Part shown: in pieces, positions 26,825 to 36,300 of the stretch | Position numbering within the stretch: position 1 is the first letter of the stretch | Layout: each line of letters opens with the position of its first letter | DNA from: Flavobacteriaceae bacterium | Lineage (GTDB): Bacteria > Bacteroidota > Bacteroidia > Flavobacteriales > Flavobacteriaceae | Direction: 5' to 3' | NCBI GenBank assembly: GCA_021151665.1 | Contig: JAGKWW010000004.1 | Span: 1-64,000, forward strand | Length of the DNA: 64,000 bases | The notes under the pieces: generated by a model | The model's input: only the letters and a program-made list of their open reading frames with translations | What the model was told of the DNA's origin: nothing | The model's database searches: none | Position numbers and translations under genes: made by a program

Positions 26825-27667
26825 ATGATAATATTTGGAACGGCCGTCACCGGAAAAACCTATCAACCCCTTCAGGGCGCCTGCCCTTATTGCGACACTA
26901 CGTCATTATTTATGGAAGCAGGTTCGCGATATTTTCACCTGTTTTTCGTGCCGATGTTTGCCACCGGAGACTATGTGCAGGTTACCTGTGGGCATTGCCG
27001 GAAAAAGTTTGAATATAAACAGATGCAACCGGAAGTGCAGCAGGAAATGGACTCTTATATGGCACTTAAAAAAAAGCCTGTATGGCGTAACTGTGGGTGC
27101 CTGCTGATTTTTGCCTTTTTGATGATCATCGGGATTCGTGCATGCGGACAGGCTGTTTTTGGCAGTGATGACGAAAAGACTGAAACGACGGAAGATGACC
27201 GTTATGCCGAAATGTACCGAAACGATTGTCAGAATCTTTCGAGCAAACCCGACCCTAAAACGGACCCGCTTGCCGTCGCGATAAAGCAGTATGTAGATCT
27301 TATGGTAATAGACGAATTGGAGAAGGACAGCTTTGGCTATCTTACCAAAACAAACGGCAACAGGTTACTCGTCATCATGGAAGTGCGCGATATTAAAAAA
27401 GTGCAGGCTAGCAGCCGCAGCGCGTTGTTGGGCATCATCCGGGAGGCACTCGAAATGGAAGATGCTGCCAAGGGGAAAGAACTCTATATTAGCGTAGAAG
27501 GCCAATGGAACACCGTTTTAGTGAGCACGCCTGGATGTAGTAGTATCGATGGGCGCTTTGGCGACACGAGTTGCATCTATGAATTTTACAAACCTGCTTT
27601 GACTAAAACTGCAGCGCCCGTGGTTGGAGATACGCTTGAGGAAGTACGGATAGAAAAAATAAATTGA
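26825..27667 (+). CDS. Zinc-ribbon membrane protein, unknown function (paralogue 1)
   Basis: A 280-residue protein. The N-terminal zinc ribbon has CPYC (residues 20-23) and CGHC (55-58), separated by a hydrophobic FHLFFVPMFATG segment. One transmembrane helix follows (about 95-110), then an acidic linker and a ~150-residue domain without recognisable family. The first 110 residues are clearly related to the next gene (shared CxxC, PFATG-like, CxxCxK and membrane segment). One base separates the two genes, so they are co-transcribed. The ribbon probably faces the cytoplasm. No function is assigned. Confidence 0.65.
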   Translation: MIIFGTAVTGKTYQPLQGACPYCDTTSLFMEAGSRYFHLFFVPMFATGDYVQVTCGHCRKKFEYKQMQPEVQQEMDSYMALKKKPVWRNCGCLLIFAFLMIIGIRACGQAVFGSDDEKTETTEDDRYAEMYRNDCQNLSSKPDPKTDPLAVAIKQYVDLMVIDELEKDSFGYLTKTNGNRLLVIMEVRDIKKVQASSRSALLGIIREALEMEDAAKGKELYISVEGQWNTVLVSTPGCSSIDGRFGDTSCIYEFYKPALTKTAAPVVGDTLEEVRIEKIN

Positions 27668-27668
27668 T

Positions 27669-27998
27669 ATGATCGGGACTGTAAAACGGCAAATTGCACG
27701 CCTGCCCTTACCCAACACACAATGCAGCCATTGCAACAGTACAAATAATGTGTTGGGCACTGTATATTCTGAAATGTTCATCCTTAAGATATTGCCTTTT
27801 GCAACAGGTAAATCGGTAACAGCAGAATGCAGCTCATGCAAGAAGCTCTACTTTGATTATGAAATGACTCCGCAAATGTACGATCGCGCCATGTACCTGA
27901 AACAGCACACTAAGCATCCCTGGTTTGCTTACATTGGCTATGCCATAATAGGATTAGCGCTTATTGGAAGTATCTTTGCTGATAAAAAGCCCCAATAA
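27669..27998 (+). CDS. Zinc-ribbon membrane protein, unknown function (paralogue 2)
   Basis: A 109-residue protein: zinc ribbon with CSHC (about 19-22) and CSSC (54-57), the LPFATG motif shared with paralogue 1, and a C-terminal transmembrane helix (about 87-104). It looks like the minimal form of the upstream protein without the extra domain, so a local duplication is likely. A bidirectional terminator overlaps its stop codon. Confidence 0.65.
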   Translation: MIGTVKRQIARLPLPNTQCSHCNSTNNVLGTVYSEMFILKILPFATGKSVTAECSSCKKLYFDYEMTPQMYDRAMYLKQHTKHPWFAYIGYAIIGLALIGSIFADKKPQ

Positions 27999-28022
27999 AA
28001 AAAGCCCGGAAGGGCTTTTTTT
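27997..28022. terminator. Bidirectional intrinsic terminator
   Basis: Symmetrical aaaaaaagccc-ggaa-gggcttttttt between the convergent zinc-ribbon gene and mutB; it works on either strand. Confidence 0.9.
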
Positions 28023-30156
28023 ATTCCTGAAGCAATATCTCCAATATCTTTATTGCTGCATCACTAATTCGGGTTCCGGGCCCAAATACAGCTACAGCAC
28101 CGGCATCAAAAAGGAACTGGTAATCCTGCGCCGGAATTACTCCGCCTACAATGACCATGATATCTTCGCGGCCGTATTTTTTCAACTCTTCTATTACCTG
28201 CGGAACAAGGGTTTTATGCCCCGCCGCAAGCGATGATACACCCAATATATGCACGTCATTTTCTACCGCTTGTTTGGCCGCTTCCGCCGGGGTTTGGAAA
28301 AGTGGCCCAATGTCTACGTCAAAGCCCACATCGGCATAACCGGTAGCTACAACTTTCGCGCCGCGGTCGTGCCCATCCTGACCCATCTTCGCGATCATGA
28401 TACGCGGGCGGCGGCCTTCCAGCTTTGCAAATTCATCGGCAAGCTGCCGCGCCTTTTCAAAGCTTTCATCATTCTTAATCTCTTTGCTGTACACTCCGCT
28501 AAATGATTTTATTTGTGCTTTGTACCTTCCATAAACTATTTCCAGCGCATCACTAATTTCGCCTAATGTAGCACGATTGCGTGCGGCTTCTACGGCAAGG
28601 TCTAAAAGATTTCCTTCTCCTGACCGCGCCGCATCAGTTAATTTTTGCAGGCACGCGGTGACTTTATCTGTGTCTCGGCTTGCCTTAATACTTTCCAGCC
28701 TTTCTATTTGCTGGCGGCGAACGGTCTGGTTATCCACCTCAAGGATATGAAGCGGGTCTTCTTTTTCAAGGCGGTATTTATTTACACCAACAATGATGTC
28801 CTGCCCACTGTCGATACGCGCCTGCTTGCGCGCTGCTGCCTCTTCTATGCGGAGCTTTGGTATGCCGGCCTCAATAGCTTTGGTCATCCCGCCCAGTTCC
28901 TCTACTTCCTCTATCAGCGCCCAGGCTTTACGGGCTATTTCATCGGTAAGGTATTCCACATAGTAACTGCCTGCCCATGGGTCAACCGTCTTAGTAATCT
29001 TGGTTTCTTCCTGAAGATAAATCTGCGTGTTGCGAGCAATACGCGCCGAGAAATCGGTAGGGAGCGCAATAGCCTCATCCAGTGCGTTGGTGTGTAGCGA
29101 CTGCGTTCCGCCAAAGGCTGCTGCGGCGGCCTCGATACAGGTGCGTGCCACGTTATTGAACGGGTCCTGCTCGGTTAAGCTCCACCCACTGGTCTGGCAG
29201 TGCGTGCGCAGCGCGAGCGATTTTTCGTCTTTCGGCTCAAACTGCTTTAGCAACTTAGCCCAAAGCATACGGCCCGCCCTCATTTTGGCGATCTCCATGA
29301 AATGGTTCATCCCGATAGCCCAGAAGAAGGACAGGCGCGGTGCAAATTCGTCTATTTTCATTCCTGCAGCCAAGCCGGTACGAATGTACTCCAGTCCGTC
29401 TGCAAGGGTATATGCCAGTTCAATATCTGCGGTAGCGCCGGCTTCCTGCATATGGTAGCCCGAGATACTGATCGAGTTGAACTTCGGCATTTTTCTACTT
29501 GTATATTCAAAGATATCAGCAATGATCTTCATTGAAGGCGCGGGCGGATAAATGTACGTATTGCGTACCATGAACTCCTTAAGGATGTCGTTCTGAATCG
29601 TGCCCGAAAGCTGTTCCGGCTTTACGCCCTGCTCTTCGGCCGCGACAATATAAAAGGCAAGTATGGGTAATACAGCGCCGTTCATCGTCATGGAAACCGA
29701 CATCTCGCCCAATGGAATCTGGTCGAAAAGGATCTTCATATCCTCCACACTGTCTATGGCGACACCGGCCTTGCCTACATCGCCTACCACTCGCTCATGG
29801 TCACTATCGTAGCCGCGGTGCGTAGCCAGGTCGAATGCAACCGAAAGCCCCTTTTGCCCGGCGGCAAGGTTGCGACGGTAGAAGGCGTTACTCTCTTCTG
29901 CAGTTGAAAAACCTGCATACTGACGGATGGTCCAGGGGCGGCGCACATACATGGTAGCGTAAGGGCCCCTCAGGTTGGGCGCGAAACCTGCACCAAATTC
30001 CAGGTGTTTGAGGTTTTCAATATCATGGTGGGTATAATGCGGCTTTATTTCGATACCCTCGGCGGTAACAAACGGTTCAGGGTTTGCAGTTTCAGGTTCG
30101 GGGTTCGGAGTTTCCTGCCGAGGTACGGTTATATGCTGAAGGTTTTTTCTACTCAT
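28021..30156 (-). CDS. mutB: Methylmalonyl-CoA mutase large (catalytic) subunit
   Basis: Adenosylcobalamin-dependent interconversion of methylmalonyl-CoA and succinyl-CoA. The mutase TIM barrel begins around RGPYATMYVRRPWTIRQYAG; the C-terminal cobalamin domain has the DxHxxG motif (DGHDRG, His596) with VSSLAAGH and GGVIP later. From the ATG at 30156 (MSRKNLQH) the product is 711 residues; an equal start is one codon up at 30159, and longer readings run into mutA. Residues near 14-28 (TPNPEPETANPEP) are encoded by a heptamer repeat resembling the intergenic array at 61734-61830. It is translated 8-11 bp after mutA, and the two make the heterodimer. No cobalamin riboswitch is visible nearby. 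Confidence 0.93.
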   Translation of the reverse strand: MSRKNLQHITVPRQETPNPEPETANPEPFVTAEGIEIKPHYTHHDIENLKHLEFGAGFAPNLRGPYATMYVRRPWTIRQYAGFSTAEESNAFYRRNLAAGQKGLSVAFDLATHRGYDSDHERVVGDVGKAGVAIDSVEDMKILFDQIPLGEMSVSMTMNGAVLPILAFYIVAAEEQGVKPEQLSGTIQNDILKEFMVRNTYIYPPAPSMKIIADIFEYTSRKMPKFNSISISGYHMQEAGATADIELAYTLADGLEYIRTGLAAGMKIDEFAPRLSFFWAIGMNHFMEIAKMRAGRMLWAKLLKQFEPKDEKSLALRTHCQTSGWSLTEQDPFNNVARTCIEAAAAAFGGTQSLHTNALDEAIALPTDFSARIARNTQIYLQEETKITKTVDPWAGSYYVEYLTDEIARKAWALIEEVEELGGMTKAIEAGIPKLRIEEAAARKQARIDSGQDIIVGVNKYRLEKEDPLHILEVDNQTVRRQQIERLESIKASRDTDKVTACLQKLTDAARSGEGNLLDLAVEAARNRATLGEISDALEIVYGRYKAQIKSFSGVYSKEIKNDESFEKARQLADEFAKLEGRRPRIMIAKMGQDGHDRGAKVVATGYADVGFDVDIGPLFQTPAEAAKQAVENDVHILGVSSLAAGHKTLVPQVIEELKKYGREDIMVIVGGVIPAQDYQFLFDAGAVAVFGPGTRISDAAIKILEILLQE
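30074..30117 (-). repeat. Heptamer-like repeat inside the mutB 5' coding region
   Basis: Minus-strand units such as gaaactc-cgaaccc-cgaacct-gaaactg-caaaccc follow a ~7-bp period and resemble the array at 61734-61830. In mutB they encode the proline/glutamate-rich NPEPETANPEP stretch without breaking the frame. Confidence 0.55.
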
Positions 30157-30166
30157 CATAAAGCTG

Positions 30167-31543
30167 TTAAATGTTAGCGACTTTCTCAATTTCCAGCCTC
30201 TCCTGCTCCATCTTTTCGGCAAGCCTTTTTTCAATGATCGGCGTGATAAGCGTTTTGCGAGGATTTATTTTTACAAACGGATACAGCTCCAGGTCGCCGC
30301 TCATGCGGTCATTTTTGTTCGGGTATTTATTAGTTCCCAACAACACTTCTTTACCGCTGTCGAAAAGCTCCTGCTCTTTTGCAGCGCTCTCGCTAATCTT
30401 ACGCTGAATAGTCCCTTCTATCAGTTGGGTTATAAAGCCGCCATTCGCTTCAATATCTTTAAATAAGGTTAGCGCTTTCTCTGCTATCTGTTGCGTAAGT
30501 TCTTCGATATAATAAGCACCATCTGCGGCATTGTTTACCTTATCAAAATAGCTTTCGCTTTTTAGCACCAAAAGCTGATTGCGCGCTATCCTGTCGCCAA
30601 ACTCATTTACTTTATGATAAATAGCATCGTAAGCAAGGCTGGCTACCGCATCGGCTCCTCCAAGAATAGCGCTCATATATTCGGTAGTAGTACGAAGCAT
30701 GTTTACATTATAATCGTACAACGTTTTATTGCGTCTTGTCGGTACGGCAATAATATGGCATTCAGTATTATGCCCATACTCTTTGTCCACAACTCCAAAA
30801 AGCAGCCGTAACGCCCTAAGCTTGGCAATTTCGAAGAAATAATTAGACCCTACTGCCACCTGAATTGTAACAGGTTTTTGCAGCGTTGCAATGCGGTTGA
30901 AATATTCATTAGCATGCGCGAGCGTATAAGCTACCTGTTGCACAATGTTCGCGCCGGCATTTTGATACAGGCCGGCGTCTACGCTTACAAAACCTATATT
31001 TTTACAGGCAACTGCAAGGGTATTCAGCGCATCGAAATCCTTATCCAGATTGCCAAACCAGTTTCCTTCGCGGCCTAACTTCGCTATCGGATCTGTAAGT
31101 ACATAAAATTTCGCCATTTCCTTCCCAGCGATCTCGTCGAGCCTACGTACGAAATCGATTGAAAGAAAATTCAAAACAAAGTACACTGGTATATTTGAAA
31201 GATCGATTCCATCCAGGAGAAGTGCAACATCTGTCGTGTCATCCGGCAGGGTAAAACGAAGCGACTCGGCGCCACGCCCCACTACTTCCTTCGCCTTACG
31301 GCTGGATTTTGCAACATCGTGTACAAATATATCCTGGCAAATGGAGAAAGCCTGCCCTTCGGCAGATGGGGGAAGCGAACCCTTAAATTCATCAGAATGA
31401 TAAAAAGGCTTTACCTTGATCCCTTCAGGGCTTTCCCACACTACGGTTTCATTGTAGTCGGCGCCTTTCAGTTCAAATTGTATCTGTTGCTTCCACTGTT
31501 TAGACGACACGGGGCCAAATTCCTGAAATAGGTTTTCGCTCAT
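30167..31543 (-). CDS. mutA: Methylmalonyl-CoA mutase small subunit
   Basis: Non-catalytic partner of MutB; 458 residues with a mutase-like barrel (VTIQVAVGSNYFFEIAKLRALRLL, ADAVASLAYDA in part) but no cobalamin-binding DxHxxG. Bacterial small subunits of about 620 residues keep a degenerate C-terminal cobalamin domain, so this is a shortened form, as I recall for Bacteroidota. It is first of the mutA-mutB pair and starts 11 bp after the ftsB stop, in a run with udk and ftsB. Confidence 0.88.
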   Translation of the reverse strand: MSENLFQEFGPVSSKQWKQQIQFELKGADYNETVVWESPEGIKVKPFYHSDEFKGSLPPSAEGQAFSICQDIFVHDVAKSSRKAKEVVGRGAESLRFTLPDDTTDVALLLDGIDLSNIPVYFVLNFLSIDFVRRLDEIAGKEMAKFYVLTDPIAKLGREGNWFGNLDKDFDALNTLAVACKNIGFVSVDAGLYQNAGANIVQQVAYTLAHANEYFNRIATLQKPVTIQVAVGSNYFFEIAKLRALRLLFGVVDKEYGHNTECHIIAVPTRRNKTLYDYNVNMLRTTTEYMSAILGGADAVASLAYDAIYHKVNEFGDRIARNQLLVLKSESYFDKVNNAADGAYYIEELTQQIAEKALTLFKDIEANGGFITQLIEGTIQRKISESAAKEQELFDSGKEVLLGTNKYPNKNDRMSGDLELYPFVKINPRKTLITPIIEKRLAEKMEQERLEIEKVANI

Positions 31544-31554
31544 AAGTTTAGATA

Positions 31555-31899
31555 TTACAGGGACCTCGTTTGCTCTTCCGGCAAACTATCCTCAAATTCA
31601 ATTATATAAATATCTTCGTTTTCCCGCTTCATGTAGTATTTTTCGCGGGCGTATTTTTCGGTCTGGTCCGGATTGTTCAGTTGCTTTATAGCTGTACTGT
31701 CCTTTTTAATTTCCTGGATGTAGTATTGCTTATTATCTTCCAGTTCCTGTATCTCCTTATCCAGAACGCGCTGTTCGAAATACGAATAGTTATCAAGGAA
31801 TATCATCCAAACCGCAAAAAAAAGCAACACCAGCACATACCTGTTTCCCAGGAATTTCAGCACAGGATAGCGGCTCTTTAAGTTGCGGAAAGGTTTCAT
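31555..31899 (-). CDS. FtsB/DivIC-family septum formation protein
   Basis: A 114-residue bitopic division protein: basic cytoplasmic N-terminus, one transmembrane helix (about 20-37, YVLVLLFFAVWMIFLD), a coiled coil (EQRVLDKEIQELEDNKQYY) and the conserved EKYAREKYYMKRENEDIYII segment of the FtsB/DivIC family. It joins the FtsQ-FtsL divisome complex. It lies between udk (63 bp) and mutA (11 bp), an order I associate with flavobacteria. Confidence 0.85.
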   Translation of the reverse strand: MKPFRNLKSRYPVLKFLGNRYVLVLLFFAVWMIFLDNYSYFEQRVLDKEIQELEDNKQYYIQEIKKDSTAIKQLNNPDQTEKYAREKYYMKRENEDIYIIEFEDSLPEEQTRSL

Positions 31900-31961
31900 T
31901 TTGTAAAGGTAACCAAACGGTTATAATTTTCTTAAAATATTTGAACAGCAGACAATTTCCC

Positions 31962-32570
31962 TTACGATATACGCTGATTGATTACCGCCCTTACCACATC
32001 AATGGCTACCGTATTATATTTATCGTTCGGGATAATGATATCGGCGTACGCTTTGGTGGGTTCGATGAACTGCTCGTGCATTGGCTTCAGGGTTGTCTGG
32101 TAACGGTTAAGCACCTCATCCATATCACGCCCGCGCTCTGCAATATCACGCTTCAGCCTGCGGATAAGGCGCTCGTCTGAATCAGCATGTACATAAATCT
32201 TGATATCAAACATCTGGCGCAGCTCGGGGTTGGCCAGTATCAGGATACCCTCTACGATCATTACCTTACGCGGATGCGTGTGCACCGTATCATCGGTACG
32301 ATTGTGGGTTACAAAGGAGTAGACCGGCTGCTCTACCGGCCTTCCGGCTTTCAGCTCTTTCAGGTGTTCCACCAGCAGGTCGAAATCGATAGCCCGGGGA
32401 TGGTCAAAATTTATTTTAGACCGGTCCTCAAAACTGAGATTCGTAGTTTCCTTGTAATAATGATCCTGTGAAATGATACCGACTTCGGTAAGTGGAAGTT
32501 CGTTCATGATCTGGTGAACAACCGTAGTTTTTCCGCTGCCGGTGCCGCCTGCAATCCCAATAATAAGCAT
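31962..32570 (-). CDS. udk: Uridine kinase
   Basis: ATP/GTP-dependent phosphorylation of uridine and cytidine in pyrimidine salvage. P-loop GGTGSGKT (8-15), DHYYK (substrate site), NFDHPRAID and VEGILIL motifs; 202 residues, the normal length. A promoter element, TAATTTTG on the minus strand, lies just upstream. First gene of the udk-ftsB-mutA-mutB run. Confidence 0.94.
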   Translation of the reverse strand: MLIIGIAGGTGSGKTTVVHQIMNELPLTEVGIISQDHYYKETTNLSFEDRSKINFDHPRAIDFDLLVEHLKELKAGRPVEQPVYSFVTHNRTDDTVHTHPRKVMIVEGILILANPELRQMFDIKIYVHADSDERLIRRLKRDIAERGRDMDEVLNRYQTTLKPMHEQFIEPTKAYADIIIPNDKYNTVAIDVVRAVINQRIS

Positions 32571-32592
32571 GTGTGTTGTTTTTTATCCGCAG

Positions 32593-32600
32593 CAAAATTA
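32593..32600 (-). promoter_or_regulatory. TAnnTTTG promoter element of udk
   Basis: The complement reads TAATTTTG, an exact -7 match, 22 nt upstream of the udk start. No clear -33 element. Confidence 0.45.
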
Positions 32601-32689
32601 ATAATAATGCGGGATATCTGCACGGCTCGCTGCGAGTCTTTTTTTGCAGCGATGCACAGGCCGCAAAACAATGAATATCTGTAAAATCA

Positions 32690-32697
32690 TACTTTTG
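32690..32697 (+). promoter_or_regulatory. TAnnTTTG promoter element of the DUF4199 gene
   Basis: tacttttg is an exact -7 match, 55 nt before the ATG at 32753. No clear -33 element. Confidence 0.4.
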
Positions 32698-32752
32698 TAT
32701 TAGGGTTAAAAGAATCTTGATACGCAACTTTGCAGAAATAAATCAAACCAAT

Positions 32753-33292
32753 ATGAAAAAAACTGTACTTACCTTCGGTATCATCTCGGGCCTGGTAGTT
32801 GCCCTACTAATGATCTTAAGCATCCTGTTATTTTACGGAAAAGAAGACATGTCCGGCAGCATGATAGTTGGCTATGCCTCGATGCTGATTGCCTTTGCTT
32901 TTATTTTTGTGGGGATAAAAAATTACCGTGACAAATACAACGGCGGTGTGGTCAGTTTCGGCAAAGCGTTACAGATAGGGCTACTTATCGCATTTATTGC
33001 GTCGTCATTTTATGTGGCCGCATGGCTGGTGGAATACTATTGCTTCATGCCTGATTTTATGGACAAGTATGCCGACCATGTTTTGAAGCAAATGCAAGAG
33101 TCCGGCGCTACTGCATCAGAAATTGCCGCACAGAAAGAACAGCTGGATTTTGGCAGGGAAGCCTATAAAACACCAGTTGGTATTATCCTGATGACTTATG
33201 TGGAAATTTTACCGTTGGGCATTGTGGTTGCTTTAATATGCGCACTTATCCTAAAGCGAAAAAGCATTGGCAATAGGGAAATATCTGGTTAA
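32753..33292 (+). CDS. DUF4199 domain membrane protein
   Basis: A 179-residue inner-membrane protein with four hydrophobic segments (about 4-25, 33-51, 68-90 and 146-165) and the family stretch VGYASMLIAFAFIFVGIKNYRD. DUF4199 proteins are widespread in Bacteroidota and have no known function. I chose the ATG at 32753 (MKKTVLTFG) because the reading from 32717 adds polar residues before the first helix. Single gene, with a TACTTTTG promoter element upstream. Confidence 0.82.
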   Translation: MKKTVLTFGIISGLVVALLMILSILLFYGKEDMSGSMIVGYASMLIAFAFIFVGIKNYRDKYNGGVVSFGKALQIGLLIAFIASSFYVAAWLVEYYCFMPDFMDKYADHVLKQMQESGATASEIAAQKEQLDFGREAYKTPVGIILMTYVEILPLGIVVALICALILKRKSIGNREISG

Positions 33293-33306
33293 CAAATTCA
33301 TAACAA

Positions 33307-33342
33307 TTTGTTTACGCTGAGCCAAAAAATGACGTAAATTTG
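33307..33342 (+). promoter_or_regulatory. Promoter of the T9SS cargo gene
   Basis: TTTG at 33307-33310 and TAAATTTG at 33335-33342, spaced by 24 nt, slightly longer than the usual ~19-21. The start codon follows 34 nt later. Confidence 0.5.
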
Positions 33343-33375
33343 GTTAATACATTTGAACTAAACCAATTACTGATC

Positions 33376-36300
33376 ATGAAGCAAACTTTACAACTTCGAA
33401 TTTTAACCGTAATCATCGGCATCCTGATGCCTCTGTTTGCGCAGGCACAGACAATTTTTTCAAACGATATTACAGACACAAATCCGCAGACATCCAACCC
33501 TTACACTACAGGGCAGGTTGTTGTACCTAACCTTACGGCCAGCGGTATAGGCCGCGGAAGCGGTATTGCAGCAAACAGCGGCTCCGGCAGGTACAACACA
33601 ACGGGTTGGACACCCAGTGCGACAGCTCCTGTATCAGACGAATATTTTGAGTTTATACTGACTCCTGCAAGCGGCTATAAGATCAATTTTACCGCTTTGC
33701 AGCTTACGGCACAAAAATCGAACACGGGGCCTACAACAGGCGACCTGCGTTCCAGCCTTGATAATTATGCATCATCTGTAGGAACATTTACATTTACGAA
33801 CCCGGCTTCATCTTCAACTGTCAGCCTTTCGGCCACGCAGTTTCAAAATGTAACAACTGCCATAACCTTCCGCATTTATGGCTATGGCACACCATCAAGC
33901 GGTGCAAGCGGTACCGCCAGCATCAACGACTTCGCCTTTACCGGAAGCGTGGTGGCAGCCGCGCTGAACGCCCCCGTTGCAACCGCGGCAACAAATATCA
34001 CATCAAACAGCTTTACGGCTAATTGGAATACGGTATCCGGAGCCAACAGTTACCGGATCGACGTCAGCACAGATATTGCTTTCGCCAATATCCTCGAAAC
34101 ATACGACGATTGGGGTGTTTCAGGCCAATCGCTCACTATTAACCTGAACGTGTCGCCATCCACAACCTATTACTATAGAGTAAGGGCGGTTTCGGATACG
34201 CAGACGTCTTCAAATTCAAACGTCATACAGGTTACCACATTATGCTTTACTCCCCCGCCGGTTACTCCGGTAGAGCAGTTTTTTTGCGGTTCGGGCACAA
34301 TAGCCGGGATGACAGCAACAGGTACCGGGATAAAATGGTATGCGGCACCCACAGGAGGCAGTCCGCTTGACGGAAGTACGCCTGTGGCAGTGGGCAATTA
34401 CTACGCTTCGCAAACTGTAAACGGATGTGAAAGCGCACGGACGGTTTCTGAGGTGTCGATATTAACCATACCATCGGCGCCCGTGGCAGCCGCACAGGAG
34501 TTTTGTAATGGTGCGACGGTGGCTCAACTGACAGTGACTTCAGGGTCGGGCATAAAATGGTATGCTTTTCAAACGGCCACAACACCACTTCCTGCATCTG
34601 AGGTATTAGCTTCAGGCACCTATTATGCCACACAGACCGTTGATGGATGCGAAAGCACGTCACGCACGGCGGTAACTGTTACAATAAATACAACACCCCA
34701 GCCTACCGCTTCGGCACAGGCTTTTTTCGGAGCGGCAACGGTTGCACAACTCACGGCTACCGGTGCCACTCTGCAATGGTATACATCTGATACAGGCGGC
34801 ACTCCATTGGCTGCGACCGAACCATTGGCTACCGGCACTTACTATCTTTCACAAACGACCGGAAACTGCGAGAGTGCCCGACTTGCCGTGCAGGTAACGG
34901 TAACTCCGCAAGTTGTTCCCAGTGTTTCTATTTCGCCAATTACCCAATACCTGACCACAAGCGCAACCTTTGGGGGCGAGGTAACGGCTGACGGCTTTTC
35001 CACCGTGACCGAGCGCGGCGTTGTATATGCCACGACACCATCACCTACTACGGCTGACACCAAAGTGATTATGGGATCGGGTACCGGGCTATTTTCGCAG
35101 CAGGTAAACAGCCTGGCAGCCGGCACTATTTATTATGTCAGGGCGTATGCTATCAACTCAGTTGGAACGGCGTACAGTAGCGAAATATCATTTACCACTG
35201 CTTATGGAGACATTACGCTAATGCACGAATCTACCGCTACGCTTTACCCGACAATACAAGCGGCAGCCAATGCAGCGGTAACTGGCGACATCATAATGCT
35301 GGGCGCAGGCACATTTATAGAGCAGGCTTCTATCACAAAAGGAATAACACTACAGGGTGCCGGCCCTGCACAAACTATCGTAAGGGCGCCATTGGCAGCA
35401 AGCCTTACCCAAAGCGGCGGTAACTGGAAAACGCTTAAAGCGCAGGATATGTTTGCCATATTGGGTATAAAAACCGGCGATGCCTCTCAGGTAGTGATTA
35501 AAGACCTTACCGTTGACGGTTTTGACCAGGGTTATCTTCCTGATGCTGTCTATCCTGACAAAAACCAATATGTTTTTAACGGAATCGGCGTGATAAATTC
35601 TAATGTCAATGTCGATAATGTACACGTAATCCGTGTTCGCGAACTGGCAACAGATTATTCCGGCTCTACCTTACCGGCCGGATATCTTCCTACTGACCAG
35701 CCTGCAGGGACCAACCATAACGAGGCGATATTTGCCGAAAGCGCCGCCGGAGCAGGAAACCATGTACTTCAGGTAACGAACAGCTATATCGATAAGTTTC
35801 AGAAAACGGCGATTCTTGCATGGGGCCCTACGCTAATGGCCGTTGTGAGCAATAATACCATCCAGGGTTACGGACAAACGTTATACAGTACCGGCAACGG
35901 GATTCAGATCGCCTCTACAGACAGGACATCTCTTGGAGGCGCGAACGGCGACCGCCGCGGGACAACTGCGGTAATAACCAATAACCAGATTCTGGGCATC
36001 GGCCTTAACATACCCGAACCCGGTAACCCCGGCAGTTACCTCAACCTTGGTTTGGCAGGGCCTACTGCGGTGTTAACTTACGAAGGAGGCACCGGAATTG
36101 TTATCGCCGGCAATACTATTACCCGGACGCCTTACCAGTCATGGTATAATGATTTCATATCTAATGACGGCGGATTTTCTAATGCCGCAGTGAATGTGTA
36201 CAAAAGCAATAATGCACTGGTAACAGGCAATACCATAAGCGGATATGATGTTGCAATTGCAGAAAGCGGCGCTAACGCAGGATCGGTTTTCTTTGCACCC

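Noticed and set aside
30160..30234. N-terminal extension of mutB to 30234
   Set aside because: The added residues overlap the mutA 3' end in another frame and have no mutase similarity. The ATGs at 30159/30156 lie just past the mutA stop.
31544..32752. Cobalamin riboswitch for the B12-dependent mutase
   Set aside because: I looked upstream of mutA, ftsB and udk and saw no room for, or trace of, the conserved B12-box structure.
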